Source: Candidatus Acutalibacter stercorigallinarum
Lineage (GTDB): Bacteria; Bacillota; Clostridia; Oscillospirales; Acutalibacteraceae
NCBI GenBank assembly: GCA_019112625.1
Contig: DXIW01000006.1
Coordinates: 1 to 33,900, forward strand
Reading direction: 5' to 3'
DNA: 33,900 nt
Part shown: positions 22,264 to 29,605 of the stretch, in pieces
Layout: the number at the start of each line of letters is the position of its first letter
How positions within the stretch are numbered: the stretch's first letter is position 1
Made by a program: the position numbers and the translations under genes
The notes under the pieces: generated by a model
The model's input: the letters and a program-made list of their open reading frames with translations, nothing else
The model's database searches: none
Told to the model about the DNA's origin: nothing

Positions 22264-24333
22264 TTACGCGAACAGCAGGCCGATATGGTACACGGCAAAG
22301 GTCACCAGCCAGGCCACTGCGATCTGGAATACTGCCACCAGGCCGGTCCAGCCCCAGCTGCCGGTCTCCTTTTTGATGGTGGCCAGGGTGGCCGCGCAGG
22401 GGACGTAGAGCAGGGAGAAGGTCATCAGGGCGTAGGCGTTCAGCGCGCCGAAGCCCAGGGCCCCCAGACTGCCGGAGAGGGCGGCCATGCCCGCGTCGGA
22501 GGTGACGCTGGAGATGCCGAAGAGCACCGCGCAGCTGGAGACCACCACCTCTTTGGCGGAGATGCCGGCGATGAGGGCCACCACGATCTGCCAGTAGCCC
22601 AGGCCGATGGGGGCGAAGAAGGGCACAATCCACTTGCCCAGGATGGAGCCGAAGGTGTCGGCCATGTCGGTGGAGTAGCCGGAGGGGCCGAAGTTTAAGA
22701 GGAACCACATGATGATGGAGGCCAGGAAGATGATGGTGCCCGCCTTGGTCAGGTAGTCCTTGACCTTCTCCCACACGTAGATGGCGATGGTGTGGGCGCT
22801 GGGGGCCTTGAATTCCGGCAGCTCGATGAGCAGCTGGTCCTCCCGCTCCCGCTTCCGGTCCGCCAGGTGGAGGAGGAAGGCGATGAGCACCGCCACCACC
22901 AGCCCCAGCACGTACAGGGAGAAGGCCACCAGCATGGCGTTCTCCGGGAAGAACATCTGGGAGAACAGCACGTAGATGGGGAGCCTAGCGCTGCAGGACA
23001 TAAACGGGGTGATGAGCATGGTCTTGTACCGGTCCCGTTTGCTCTCTAAAGCGCGGGAGGCCATAATGGCCGGCACGGTGCAGCCAAAGCCCAGCACCAT
23101 GGGGATGAAGGACCGGCCGGAGAGCCCCAGCCTGCCCATGATGCTGTCCATCACATAGGCCACCCGGGCCATATAGCCGCTGTCCTCTAAAAAGGCCAGG
23201 GCCAAAAACAGGATGAAGATATTGGGCAAAAAGGTGAGGATGCCGCCCACCCCGGCGATGATGCCGTCCACCAGCAGGGAGATGAGGGGCGGCGCCACGT
23301 GGATGGCCTCCAGGCCGGAGCGGGCCCCGCCGGAGAGGATTTCCAGGCCGGTCTCGAAGTAACCCTTCAGCCAGTCGCCGATGGTGAAGGTGAGAAAGAA
23401 CACCAGGGCCATGATGACCAGGAAAATCGGCAGGCCCAGCACGTTGTGGGTCAGCAGCCGGTCCGCCTTGTCGGTGAGGGCGGCTTTTTTCTCCTTGTTC
23501 ACCAGCACTTCCTGGATGATCTCGTCGATAAAGTCGTACTTCTGGTTGATGATGTCCTTTTCGTAGCTGCGGTCCAGCACGTCGGGCAGGTCTACGGGGT
23601 AGCGCTCCATGATCTCCTTGTCCCGCTCCAGCAGCTTTAAGGCGTGCCAGCGGTAATTGTTCAAATCAGGGTAGCGCTTTTTCAGGGCGTCAATCACCAG
23701 GTCGATCTTGTCCTCCAGCTCGTCGGAGTATACCATGGTGTATTCCGCGTGGTGGTGGTGCCGGTGCTTGGTCTGTAGGGTCTGGGGTTCATCCTCCCCA
23801 TGGTGGTGGATGAGGGGGATGTCGTGGCGGTGCTCCTTGTGGTGGGCCGCCGCGTGCATCAGGATATCCAGGCCGGTCTTGCGCCGGGCGGACACGGGGA
23901 TGACCGGGATGCCCAGCATCTCCGGCAGGCGGTGGGTGTCGATCTCCATGCCCCGCTTCTCCACGATGTCCATCATATTCAGGGCCAAAATCACCGGCTT
24001 GCCCAGCTCGATGAGCTGCAGCGTCAGGTACAGATTGCGCCCCAGGGCAGAGGCGTCCGCCACGTCGATGATGACATCAACGTCGTCGCTCATAATGTAC
24101 TGCCGGGTCACCTGCTCCTCCATGGTGTAGGAGGTAAGGCTGTAGGTGCCGGGCAGGTCCACCAGCTTGTACTCCTGGTCGTGGAACTGGAAGCGGCCCT
24201 CTTTTTTCTCCACGGTGACGCCGGGCCAGTTGGCCACCTTCAGGTTGGCCCCGGTGTAGGCGTTGAACAAGGTGGTCTTGCCGCAGTTGGGATTCCCCAC
24301 AAATCCGATGGAAAGTTCTTGTGCCATGTTCAT
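22264..24333 (-). CDS. feoB: Ferrous iron transporter FeoB
   Basis: Polytopic Fe2+ transporter of 689 residues. The N-terminal G domain has G1 GNPNCGKTT (14-22), the G2 region ANWPGVTVEKKEG, G3 DLPGTYSL (59-66), G4 NMMD (119-122) and G5 VSAR (147-150). A His-rich stretch (160-195, about 12 His) follows before the spacer helices and is unusual (see findings). The membrane domain begins near 305 and holds the two Gate motifs with conserved Cys: LGFGCTVPAIMASRAL and FMSCSARLPIY. ATG 24333 overlaps the feoA stop as ATGA. A second ATG at 24327 is better spaced from GAGGGG, so the true start may be there, giving 687 residues. The operon order is feoA-feoB-Cys-rich protein. Confidence 0.97.
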   Translation of the reverse strand: MNMAQELSIGFVGNPNCGKTTLFNAYTGANLKVANWPGVTVEKKEGRFQFHDQEYKLVDLPGTYSLTSYTMEEQVTRQYIMSDDVDVIIDVADASALGRNLYLTLQLIELGKPVILALNMMDIVEKRGMEIDTHRLPEMLGIPVIPVSARRKTGLDILMHAAAHHKEHRHDIPLIHHHGEDEPQTLQTKHRHHHHAEYTMVYSDELEDKIDLVIDALKKRYPDLNNYRWHALKLLERDKEIMERYPVDLPDVLDRSYEKDIINQKYDFIDEIIQEVLVNKEKKAALTDKADRLLTHNVLGLPIFLVIMALVFFLTFTIGDWLKGYFETGLEILSGGARSGLEAIHVAPPLISLLVDGIIAGVGGILTFLPNIFILFLALAFLEDSGYMARVAYVMDSIMGRLGLSGRSFIPMVLGFGCTVPAIMASRALESKRDRYKTMLITPFMSCSARLPIYVLFSQMFFPENAMLVAFSLYVLGLVVAVLIAFLLHLADRKREREDQLLIELPEFKAPSAHTIAIYVWEKVKDYLTKAGTIIFLASIIMWFLLNFGPSGYSTDMADTFGSILGKWIVPFFAPIGLGYWQIVVALIAGISAKEVVVSSCAVLFGISSVTSDAGMAALSGSLGALGFGALNAYALMTFSLLYVPCAATLATIKKETGSWGWTGLVAVFQIAVAWLVTFAVYHIGLLFA

Positions 24334-24548
24334 CCCCTCACTTTCACATGCTTTGCGATGCCCAGCCCCAGGGCAAACCGTGTGCCCCGCACTTTTACGA
24401 TCACCGCGCCCCGGCGCTTTTTCTGCAGCACCGTGACCTGGGTGCCCTCCAGCAGGCCCAGGGCCTCCAGCCGGCGCTCCAGCTCCAAAGGCAGGGCGAT
24501 CTCCTCTACAACATATTGGGAACCAGGGTTCCCCTCCTGTAATGTCAT
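24330..24548 (-). CDS. feoA: FeoA family ferrous iron transport protein
   Basis: Protein of 72 residues with an SH3-like beta-barrel fold, cytosolic, thought to bind and modulate FeoB. The sequence has the typical ERRLEALGLLEGTQVTVLQKK and the C-terminal GTRFALGLGIAKHVKV strand. The start ATG at 24548 has AAGGGAG 11 bases upstream. Its stop overlaps the feoB start by ATGA. It is the first gene of the operon, about 55 bp downstream of a promoter overlapped by a perfect inverted repeat. Confidence 0.93.
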   Translation of the reverse strand: MTLQEGNPGSQYVVEEIALPLELERRLEALGLLEGTQVTVLQKKRRGAVIVKVRGTRFALGLGIAKHVKVRG

Positions 24549-24603
24549 ACGGTCCTCAACTCCCTTGTGATAGACGGGTACGCAGCTCGCGTATCCACCC
24601 TAT

Positions 24604-24633
24604 AAAGTTAGCAAAATCTAACTTTTTTGTCAA
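24604..24633 (-). promoter_or_regulatory. feo promoter with overlapping palindromic operator candidate
   Basis: Minus strand: TTGACA (24633-24628), 17-bp spacer, TAACTT (24610-24605). AAAGTTAG and CTAACTTT form a perfect 8-bp inverted repeat with a 6-base centre (24604-24625), covering the -10 box and most of the spacer. A repressor bound there would block polymerase. The half-site GTTAG/CTAAC recalls the DtxR/IdeR type of iron repressor box, but the spacing differs from that consensus, so the regulator is only an inference. Confidence 0.65.
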
Positions 24634-24662
24634 TGACTTTCTGCGTTTTTTCTCGCGGGCTC

Positions 24663-24691
24663 TTCCCAAATGGGGATTTTGGTGGTATAAT
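24663..24691 (+). promoter_or_regulatory. Extended -10 promoter for the adenosine deaminase gene
   Basis: TTCCCA (24663-24668), 17-bp spacer, TATAAT (24686-24691) with TG one base upstream. The weak -35 is compensated by the extended -10. It is divergent from the feo promoter. Confidence 0.78.
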
Positions 24692-24743
24692 CTGTTTTGT
24701 AACCAATTTGTAACGTGACATAACTTTCCGGGAGGGCCTTGGC

Positions 24744-25757
24744 ATGATCGACCTGCACCTGCATCTGGATGGTTCCCTGTCCCCGGGGCTGGCCGCGGCG
24801 CTGGCCCGGGAGCAGGGCCTTGCTCTGGCGGAGGGTGAGATCGAGGCCAGGCTGGGCGTCCCCCAGAACTGTGGAAGCCTGGAGGACTATCTCTCCTGCT
24901 TCCAGCTCCCGGTACAGCTGCTGCAGAGCTGGGAGGCCCTCTCCCGGGCCGGGTACGATCTGGCACGGCGGCTGGGGGATCAGGGGCTGCTCTACAGCGA
25001 GATCCGCTTCGCGCCCCAGCTCCACACCCAGCAGGGCCTCAGCCAGTCCCAGGCGGTGGAGGCCGTTTGGAGCGGCGTGACCCAGGCCATGGGGGAGCGG
25101 GAGGGCTTCTCCGCCCAGCTCATCCTGTGCTGTATGCGGGGCGGGGAGGAGGCCGCCAACTGGGAGACCTTCCAAGCGGCCCAGCGGTTTTTGGGCCAAG
25201 GGGTCTGCGCGCTGGACCTGGCCGGTGCCGAGGCCAGCTACCCGGTGGAAAATTACCGTGCCCTCTTTACCCAGGCGAGGGAGGCTGGGGTGCCCTTTAC
25301 CCTCCACGCCGGGGAGGCGGACGGGCCCCAGAGCGTCTGGGGCGCGCTGGAGCTGGGCGCCAGCCGCATCGGCCACGGGGTGCGGGCCATGGCGGACCCC
25401 GCCCTGGTGGAGGAGCTGGCCCGGCGGCAAATCCCCCTGGAGCTGTGCCCCACCAGCAACCTGCAGACAAGAGCGGTGGCGTCCCTGGCGGACTACCCGG
25501 TAAAGGAGTACCTGCGCCGGGGCCTGCGGGCCACCCTGAACACCGACAACATGACCGTTTCCCGCACCACGCTGCGGGAGGAGTACGAAAAGCTGGACCT
25601 CACCCCGCGGGAGCGGGACCAGCTGCTGGAAAACGCCGTAGCCGCGTCTTTCCTGCCTCCGGCCGCCAAGGTCGCCCTGGGGCAGCGGGTGCGGGAGAGG
25701 CGGGGACTCTGGCTGCCCTGCCCGGCGGACAACGAAGGAGGATGTGATCTGACATGA
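24744..25757 (+). CDS. add: Adenosine deaminase
   Basis: Zinc amidohydrolase of 337 residues that deaminates adenosine to inosine. Metal ligands and catalytic residues are visible: HLHLDGS (5-11), LHAGEADGP (H188, E191), SRIGHGVRA (H211) and LNTDNMTVS (D268). The TDN form, in place of the TDD of mammalian enzymes, is common in Firmicute homologues. YSEIRFAPQLH and ELCPTSNLQT are also family motifs. GGGAGG lies before the ATG. Its stop overlaps the start of the M23 peptidase gene as ATGA, so the two are translationally coupled even though their functions appear unrelated. Confidence 0.95.
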   Translation: MIDLHLHLDGSLSPGLAAALAREQGLALAEGEIEARLGVPQNCGSLEDYLSCFQLPVQLLQSWEALSRAGYDLARRLGDQGLLYSEIRFAPQLHTQQGLSQSQAVEAVWSGVTQAMGEREGFSAQLILCCMRGGEEAANWETFQAAQRFLGQGVCALDLAGAEASYPVENYRALFTQAREAGVPFTLHAGEADGPQSVWGALELGASRIGHGVRAMADPALVEELARRQIPLELCPTSNLQTRAVASLADYPVKEYLRRGLRATLNTDNMTVSRTTLREEYEKLDLTPRERDQLLENAVAASFLPPAAKVALGQRVRERRGLWLPCPADNEGGCDLT

Positions 25758-27034
25758 GAAAGAGGATGAGACAGCTTTGCCGCGTTTTGGCCATGACCCT
25801 GGCCCTGTGCCTGGCCTTCCCCCTGGAGGCCACCGCCGCCACCATCGACGAGGTGAAGGCCCGCCAGGAGGAGCTGGCCCAGGAGAACGCCCAGCTGGAG
25901 GAGGAGATCGCCCAGCTGAAGGAGGACGAGTCCGCGGCGCTGGAGTACCAGGCCGCCCTGGAGGAGAAGATCGGCGTGACAGAGCAGAAGATCGACGCCG
26001 CCAGGGAGAGCATCCAGCTGATGGACGATGAGATTTTGGTGTTGGAGCAGAAGCTGGACGCCGCCCAGGCGGAGTACCAGGACACCCTGGACGAGTTCGC
26101 CCAGCGGGTGGTGGCTCTGTACCGGATGGGGTCCATCGACACCCTGGAGATCCTCCTGACCTCCGAGAGCTTTGTGGACTTCGCCCTGCGCACCGAGATG
26201 CTCTCCGCCGTGGCCCGGCACGACCAGGAGATTGTGGACCGGCTGGAGGAGTACCAGGAGGTCACCCGGGCGGACCGGGAAGAGGTGGAGCGCCTGCGCC
26301 AGGAGGTGGCCGCCAACAAGCGGGACCTGGAAGCCAGCCAGGACGAGCTGAAGGACCTGAACGCGGAGAACGACGCCCTCATCGACCAGCTGGTGAGCCA
26401 GCAGCTTATGGCCGAGGAGACCATCCAGATGAACGAGACCGAGGACGCGGAGCTCAACGCCCAGCTGGAGGCCCTGCTGGAGGCGGAGCGCAAGCGCCAG
26501 GAGGAGCTGGCCGCCCAACAGGCCGCCCAGCAGCAACAACAGCAACAGCAGCAGGGCGGGGAGTCCACCGGTGAGGAGGACGGCTCCTCCCAGGGAGGCA
26601 CCTCGGAAGGCGGCCAGGCCGTCGAGCCGGTGAACCCCGGCCTCCAGGACGGCTTTAGCCCCATCTGGCCCTGCCCGGGCTATGCCTACATCAGCGGCCA
26701 CTTCGGGGAGATCTACCCCGACGGCAACCCCCACTACGGCCTGGACATCGCCGCGGTGTACGGCACGCCTATCATCGCCGCCCAGGCGGGCACGGTCATC
26801 TACGCCGATTACCACTGGTCCTGGGGCAATAACGTGCTCATCAGCCACAACGCCACCTACGCCACTCGCTACGCCCACTGCAGCTCCCTGGCGGTGAGCG
26901 TGGGCCAGTACGTGGAGCAGGGCCAGATCATCGGTTATGTGGGCAGCACGGGGAATTCGGGGGGCAACCACCTGCACTTTGAGGTGTACTACAACAACGT
27001 CCGTGTGGACCCCGACCCCTATCTGGGCATCTAA
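25754..27034 (+). CDS. Secreted M23 family metallopeptidase with coiled-coil domain (EnvC/NlpD-like)
   Basis: Exported protein of 426 residues. A signal peptide at 1-29 ends around ATAA. A long coiled coil (about 30-250) is rich in Glu, Gln, Leu and Ala. A Gln run (CAG/CAA codons, about 26515-26555) and a Ser/Gly/Glu linker lead to a LytM/M23 domain (about 305-426). Zinc ligands are visible in NPHYGLDIAA (His and Asp) and HLHFEVYY (HxH). YATRYAHCSSL provides the further catalytic His. All residues of an active LytM are present, so it should cut peptidoglycan cross-bridges, unlike the degenerate EnvC form. It may act in cell separation. AGGAGG precedes the ATG. Confidence 0.93.
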   Translation: MRKRMRQLCRVLAMTLALCLAFPLEATAATIDEVKARQEELAQENAQLEEEIAQLKEDESAALEYQAALEEKIGVTEQKIDAARESIQLMDDEILVLEQKLDAAQAEYQDTLDEFAQRVVALYRMGSIDTLEILLTSESFVDFALRTEMLSAVARHDQEIVDRLEEYQEVTRADREEVERLRQEVAANKRDLEASQDELKDLNAENDALIDQLVSQQLMAEETIQMNETEDAELNAQLEALLEAERKRQEELAAQQAAQQQQQQQQQGGESTGEEDGSSQGGTSEGGQAVEPVNPGLQDGFSPIWPCPGYAYISGHFGEIYPDGNPHYGLDIAAVYGTPIIAAQAGTVIYADYHWSWGNNVLISHNATYATRYAHCSSLAVSVGQYVEQGQIIGYVGSTGNSGGNHLHFEVYYNNVRVDPDPYLGI

Positions 27035-27055
27035 AAAAAGTATAGAGCGATCTGA

Positions 27056-27087
27056 AAGCCCCCGGCTGCTGCCGGGGGCTTCTGTTT
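27056..27087 (+). terminator. Intrinsic terminator of the add-M23 operon
   Basis: AAGCCCCCGGC pairs perfectly with GCCGGGGGCTT around TGCT, followed by CTGTTT. Confidence 0.85.
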
Positions 27088-27100
27088 CGCCAGCCAGCGA

Positions 27101-27132
27101 AAAAGGGCCCCTGCTTTTGCAGAGGCCCTTTT
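27101..27132 (-). terminator. Terminator of the uxuA-isomerase operon
   Basis: AAAAGGGCC-c-CTGC pairs with GCAG-a-GGCCCTTTT around TTTT. The T run on the minus strand serves the gene ending at 27149; it may also work on the plus strand. Confidence 0.85.
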
Positions 27133-27148
27133 GCTCCATGGGAAAAAC

Positions 27149-28054
27149 TTACAGCATCAAATCGCGGATGTACTTGATGGTGTACTTGACGCCCTTTTCG
27201 CCCTTTTCCCCCTGCCAGGTGCGGGAGTGGGGCTCGATGGCCAGGTAGCCGTCGTAGCCGTGCATGTACAGGATGGCGAAGAACGCCCGCCAGTTGATGC
27301 AGTCGATGCCGGCCGGGGGGTTATCGTAGTTGGTGTTGTGGGTGTCGTACATGCCGGGGGCGAAGATGTCCTTCAGCTCCGGGTGCTTCATCATCAGGTC
27401 GCGCTTGGACCACATGTCGGGCTCCTCAGACTCGCCCCGCTGGATGACACCCTTGATGTGGCAGTACTTGAACTGAGAGCCCCACTCCATGCCCTCGTCC
27501 ATGTAGGCGCCCTGGGGGCCGCCGTGGACGAAGCTGTGGGAGGGGTCGTACTTGATGCCCAGGCCGGGCACTTCGCTGAGGACCAGCTTCCACTGCTCGG
27601 GGGTGCGGATGTAGTTGTCGCCCATCATGCAGTTGACGATGGCGCACTCCATGCCCCGCTCTTTGGCGGCGGCCACGATCTGGTTGAGCACCTTGATGGC
27701 GGCGGTGATGTTCTTATAGTAGGAGAGCTCCTTCACGTAGGCCACGCTGCACAGGTAGTATTTGGCGCCCAGGTACTGGCCGAAGTCCATGACAGCCACC
27801 ACGTTTTCCCACTCCTCGGGGATCACGTCGCCGTTCTGGTCCAGGATATGGCTGGCCCAGCGGCCCACAGCGCCCACCTCTACGCCGGTCTTTTCCGAGG
27901 CCTCCTTGATGGCGGCCTGGCGGGCTTTCAGCTCCTCTACAGGCAGGCCGAAGAAATCGGTGGGATTGCAGTCAAACTCCACAAAATCCAGGCCCAGTTC
28001 TTTGGCGTGCTCCAGGCTCTCCGGCGCGGGCTGCGAGATGATACCAAGTTTCAT
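27149..28054 (-). CDS. Sugar phosphate isomerase/epimerase family protein (xylose isomerase-like TIM barrel)
   Basis: Protein of 301 residues with the AP-endonuclease-2/xylose isomerase-like TIM barrel. It begins MKLGIISQPAPESLEHAKELGLDFVEFDC, the usual first strand and acidic ligand. It later shows IVNCMMGDN, GIKYDPSHSFVHGG with the metal-binding Asp and His, FKYCHIKGVIQ and YLAIEPHSR with the last Glu. The set of acidic and His residues around a divalent metal fits an isomerase or epimerase of a sugar or sugar acid; the substrate is not known. AGGAGGAAAC precedes the ATG. It follows uxuA after 64 bp on the same strand, so a role in hexuronate or a related sugar-acid route is likely (inference). 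Confidence 0.88.
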   Translation of the reverse strand: MKLGIISQPAPESLEHAKELGLDFVEFDCNPTDFFGLPVEELKARQAAIKEASEKTGVEVGAVGRWASHILDQNGDVIPEEWENVVAVMDFGQYLGAKYYLCSVAYVKELSYYKNITAAIKVLNQIVAAAKERGMECAIVNCMMGDNYIRTPEQWKLVLSEVPGLGIKYDPSHSFVHGGPQGAYMDEGMEWGSQFKYCHIKGVIQRGESEEPDMWSKRDLMMKHPELKDIFAPGMYDTHNTNYDNPPAGIDCINWRAFFAILYMHGYDGYLAIEPHSRTWQGEKGEKGVKYTIKYIRDLML

Positions 28055-28118
28055 TTCTGTTTCCTCCTAGCAAAATATTGAACGAAAGCGCGTGGCTTTG
28101 TTTCCAGAATGGTCGGGC

Positions 28119-29171
28119 TTACCGGGCGGCTTCCTTTTCCGCCGCCTCGAACAGGCCGTTGATGTAGGCGGCCCCCAGGGCCCGGTCGTACAATCCGTAG
28201 CCGGGGCGGCCGGTCTCCCCCCAGATCATCCGCCCGTGGTCGGGCCGGACATAGCCGGTAAAGCCGTTTTCCACAAGGGCTTTTACGATGGCGTACATGT
28301 CCAGGGAGCCGCAGCTGCTCAAGTGGGCCCGCTCCTCAAAGCCCCCGGGGAGGAGGGCCACGTTGCGCAGGTGCACAAAGTGGATGCGCCCCATCTTGGC
28401 GTACTTGGCGGCCAGAGCGGGCACGTTATTCTTCGGCGAGCAGCCCAGGGAGCCGCAGCACAGGGTAAGGCCGTTGTGGGGGTCGTCCACCAGCTTGAGA
28501 AAGCGGTCCAGGTTCTGCTCGTCGGTGATGATGCGGGGCAGGCCGAAGATGCTCCAGCAGGGGTCGTCCTGGTGGATGGCCATGTTCACATCGCAGGACG
28601 CTGCCACCGGGATGACTTTTTCCAGGAAATACTGGAGGTTGGCCCACAGGTCCTCCTCGGTGAGGGCCTGGTACTGGGCCACCACGTCCCGCAGACCCTC
28701 CCGGGTGTAGCTGGCGTCCCAGCCCGGCAGGGTCAGGTCGCTGTCGCTTTTCAGGGGATCTACCTGGTCCACCTGCTCCTGGTAGTACACCAGGGAGGTG
28801 GAGCCGTCGGGCAGCAGGTGGTCCAGCTGGGTGCGGGTCCAGTCGAACACCGGCATAAAGTTGTAGCAGATGCACCGGACACCCGCTTCCGCCAGGCGCC
28901 GGATGTTCTCGCAGTAATTCTCGATATACCGGTCCCGGGTGGGGAGGCCCAGTTTGATGTCCTCGTGGACCGGGACGCTCTCGATGACCTCGAAGGCCAG
29001 CCCGGCCTTTTCAGTGAGTGCCTTCAGCTCGGCGATGCTCTCCCGGCTCCAGACTTCGCCCACGGGCACGTCGTACACCGCGGTGACGATGGCCTGCATC
29101 CCGGGGATCTGGCGGATCTGCTCCAGGGTGACTTTGTCGTCTTTGCCATACCAGCGGAAGGATAATTTCAT
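28119..29171 (-). CDS. uxuA: Mannonate dehydratase
   Basis: Dehydrates D-mannonate to 2-keto-3-deoxygluconate in the glucuronate pathway. The protein has 350 residues, close to the Bacillus-type length. Motifs: [24 protein letters not shown] at the N-terminus; [12 protein letters not shown], typical for Uxu[20 protein letters not shown] with the metal-site His and Asp; [16 protein letters not shown]; and [14 protein letters not shown] near the end. The start is placed at ATG 29171, since the eight extra residues of an upstream ATG (29195) are not family-like. The ribosome site is weak (GCGAGG). Other genes of the pathway (uxaC, uxuB, kdgK) are not in the window. Confidence 0.94.
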   Translation of the reverse strand: MKLSFRWYGKDDKVTLEQIRQIPGMQAIVTAVYDVPVGEVWSRESIAELKALTEKAGLAFEVIESVPVHEDIKLGLPTRDRYIENYCENIRRLAEAGVRCICYNFMPVFDWTRTQLDHLLPDGSTSLVYYQEQVDQVDPLKSDSDLTLPGWDASYTREGLRDVVAQYQALTEEDLWANLQYFLEKVIPVAASCDVNMAIHQDDPCWSIFGLPRIITDEQNLDRFLKLVDDPHNGLTLCCGSLGCSPKNNVPALAAKYAKMGRIHFVHLRNVALLPGGFEERAHLSSCGSLDMYAIVKALVENGFTGYVRPDHGRMIWGETGRPGYGLYDRALGAAYINGLFEAAEKEAAR

Positions 29172-29209
29172 GCAGGGATACCTCGCTTTTTGCACAAACT
29201 TTATACTTT

Positions 29210-29238
29210 ATTTTAGCACGTGATACAGGAGATTGCAA
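29210..29238 (-). promoter_or_regulatory. Promoter for uxuA
   Basis: Minus strand: TTGCAA (29238-29233), 17-bp spacer, TAAAAT (29215-29210), about 39 bp before the uxuA start. Confidence 0.8.
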
Positions 29239-29294
29239 CGAAAAAATTGGAAGGCAGGCGGGTAAAAGCAGCGTTTTAGAAAAAAATAACATTC

Positions 29295-29317
29295 TATAAT
29301 TCTAAAATAGAATTATA
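29295..29317. promoter_or_regulatory. Perfect palindrome upstream of rubredoxin, operator candidate
   Basis: TATAATTCTA and its exact reverse complement are separated by AAA (10-3-10). It is A/T-only except for one C/G pair and resembles the A/T-rich boxes of Fur/PerR-type regulators. It contains TATAAT and TAAAAT strings that may themselves be -10 boxes. It lies 71 bp before the rubredoxin start and about 57 bp upstream of the divergent uxuA -35 box. It is not followed by a T tract of terminator type. Confidence 0.65.
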
Positions 29318-29387
29318 AAAAGCGGCAAGTGGCATAAGATAGGGGAGAGGGTAGCACCCCACACTTTTGAGACTGGAGGACAAGAAA

Positions 29388-29546
29388 ATGGATGTCTATG
29401 TATGCGATGTTTGCGGCTACCGCTACGACCCCGAAGCAGGCGATCCCGATAACGGTATTGCCCCCGGCACTGCTTTTGAGGATCTCCCCGAGGATTGGGT
29501 CTGCCCCCTGTGCGGCGTAGGGAAGGACCAGTTCTCCAAAGAGTAA
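29388..29546 (+). CDS. Rubredoxin
   Basis: Small one-iron electron carrier of 52 residues, the standard length. The four Cys ligands are in [11 protein letters not shown] (C6, C9) and [12 protein letters not shown] (C39, C42). The core [15 protein letters not shown] is also diagnostic. In anaerobes rubredoxin delivers electrons to rubrerythrin, superoxide reductase or flavodiiron proteins for oxygen and peroxide defence. CTGGAGG lies 8 bases before the ATG. It is a one-gene unit between a palindromic operator candidate and a strong terminator. Codon use is slightly less GC-rich than the neighbours in the first half. No partner gene is adjacent. Confidence 0.97.
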   Translation: MDVYVCDVCGYRYDPEAGDPDNGIAPGTAFEDLPEDWVCPLCGVGKDQFSKE

Positions 29547-29554
29547 GAGACAGC

Positions 29555-29591
29555 AAAAAGGGCGGCCCCCATGGGGGGCCGTCCTTTTTTT
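29555..29591. terminator. Terminator of rubredoxin, probably bidirectional
   Basis: AAAGG-G-CGGCCCCC pairs with GGGGGCCG-T-CCTTT around ATG, with seven T on the plus strand and an A run on the other side that gives T on the minus strand. The convergent gene ends 15 bp further on. Confidence 0.93.
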
Positions 29592-29605
29592 ATGTTGTGT
29601 TTTCG

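Noticed and set aside
26515-26555. CAG/CAA repeat
   Set aside because: It is an in-frame polyglutamine linker of the M23 peptidase, a common low-complexity linker, not a CRISPR or a separate repeat element.
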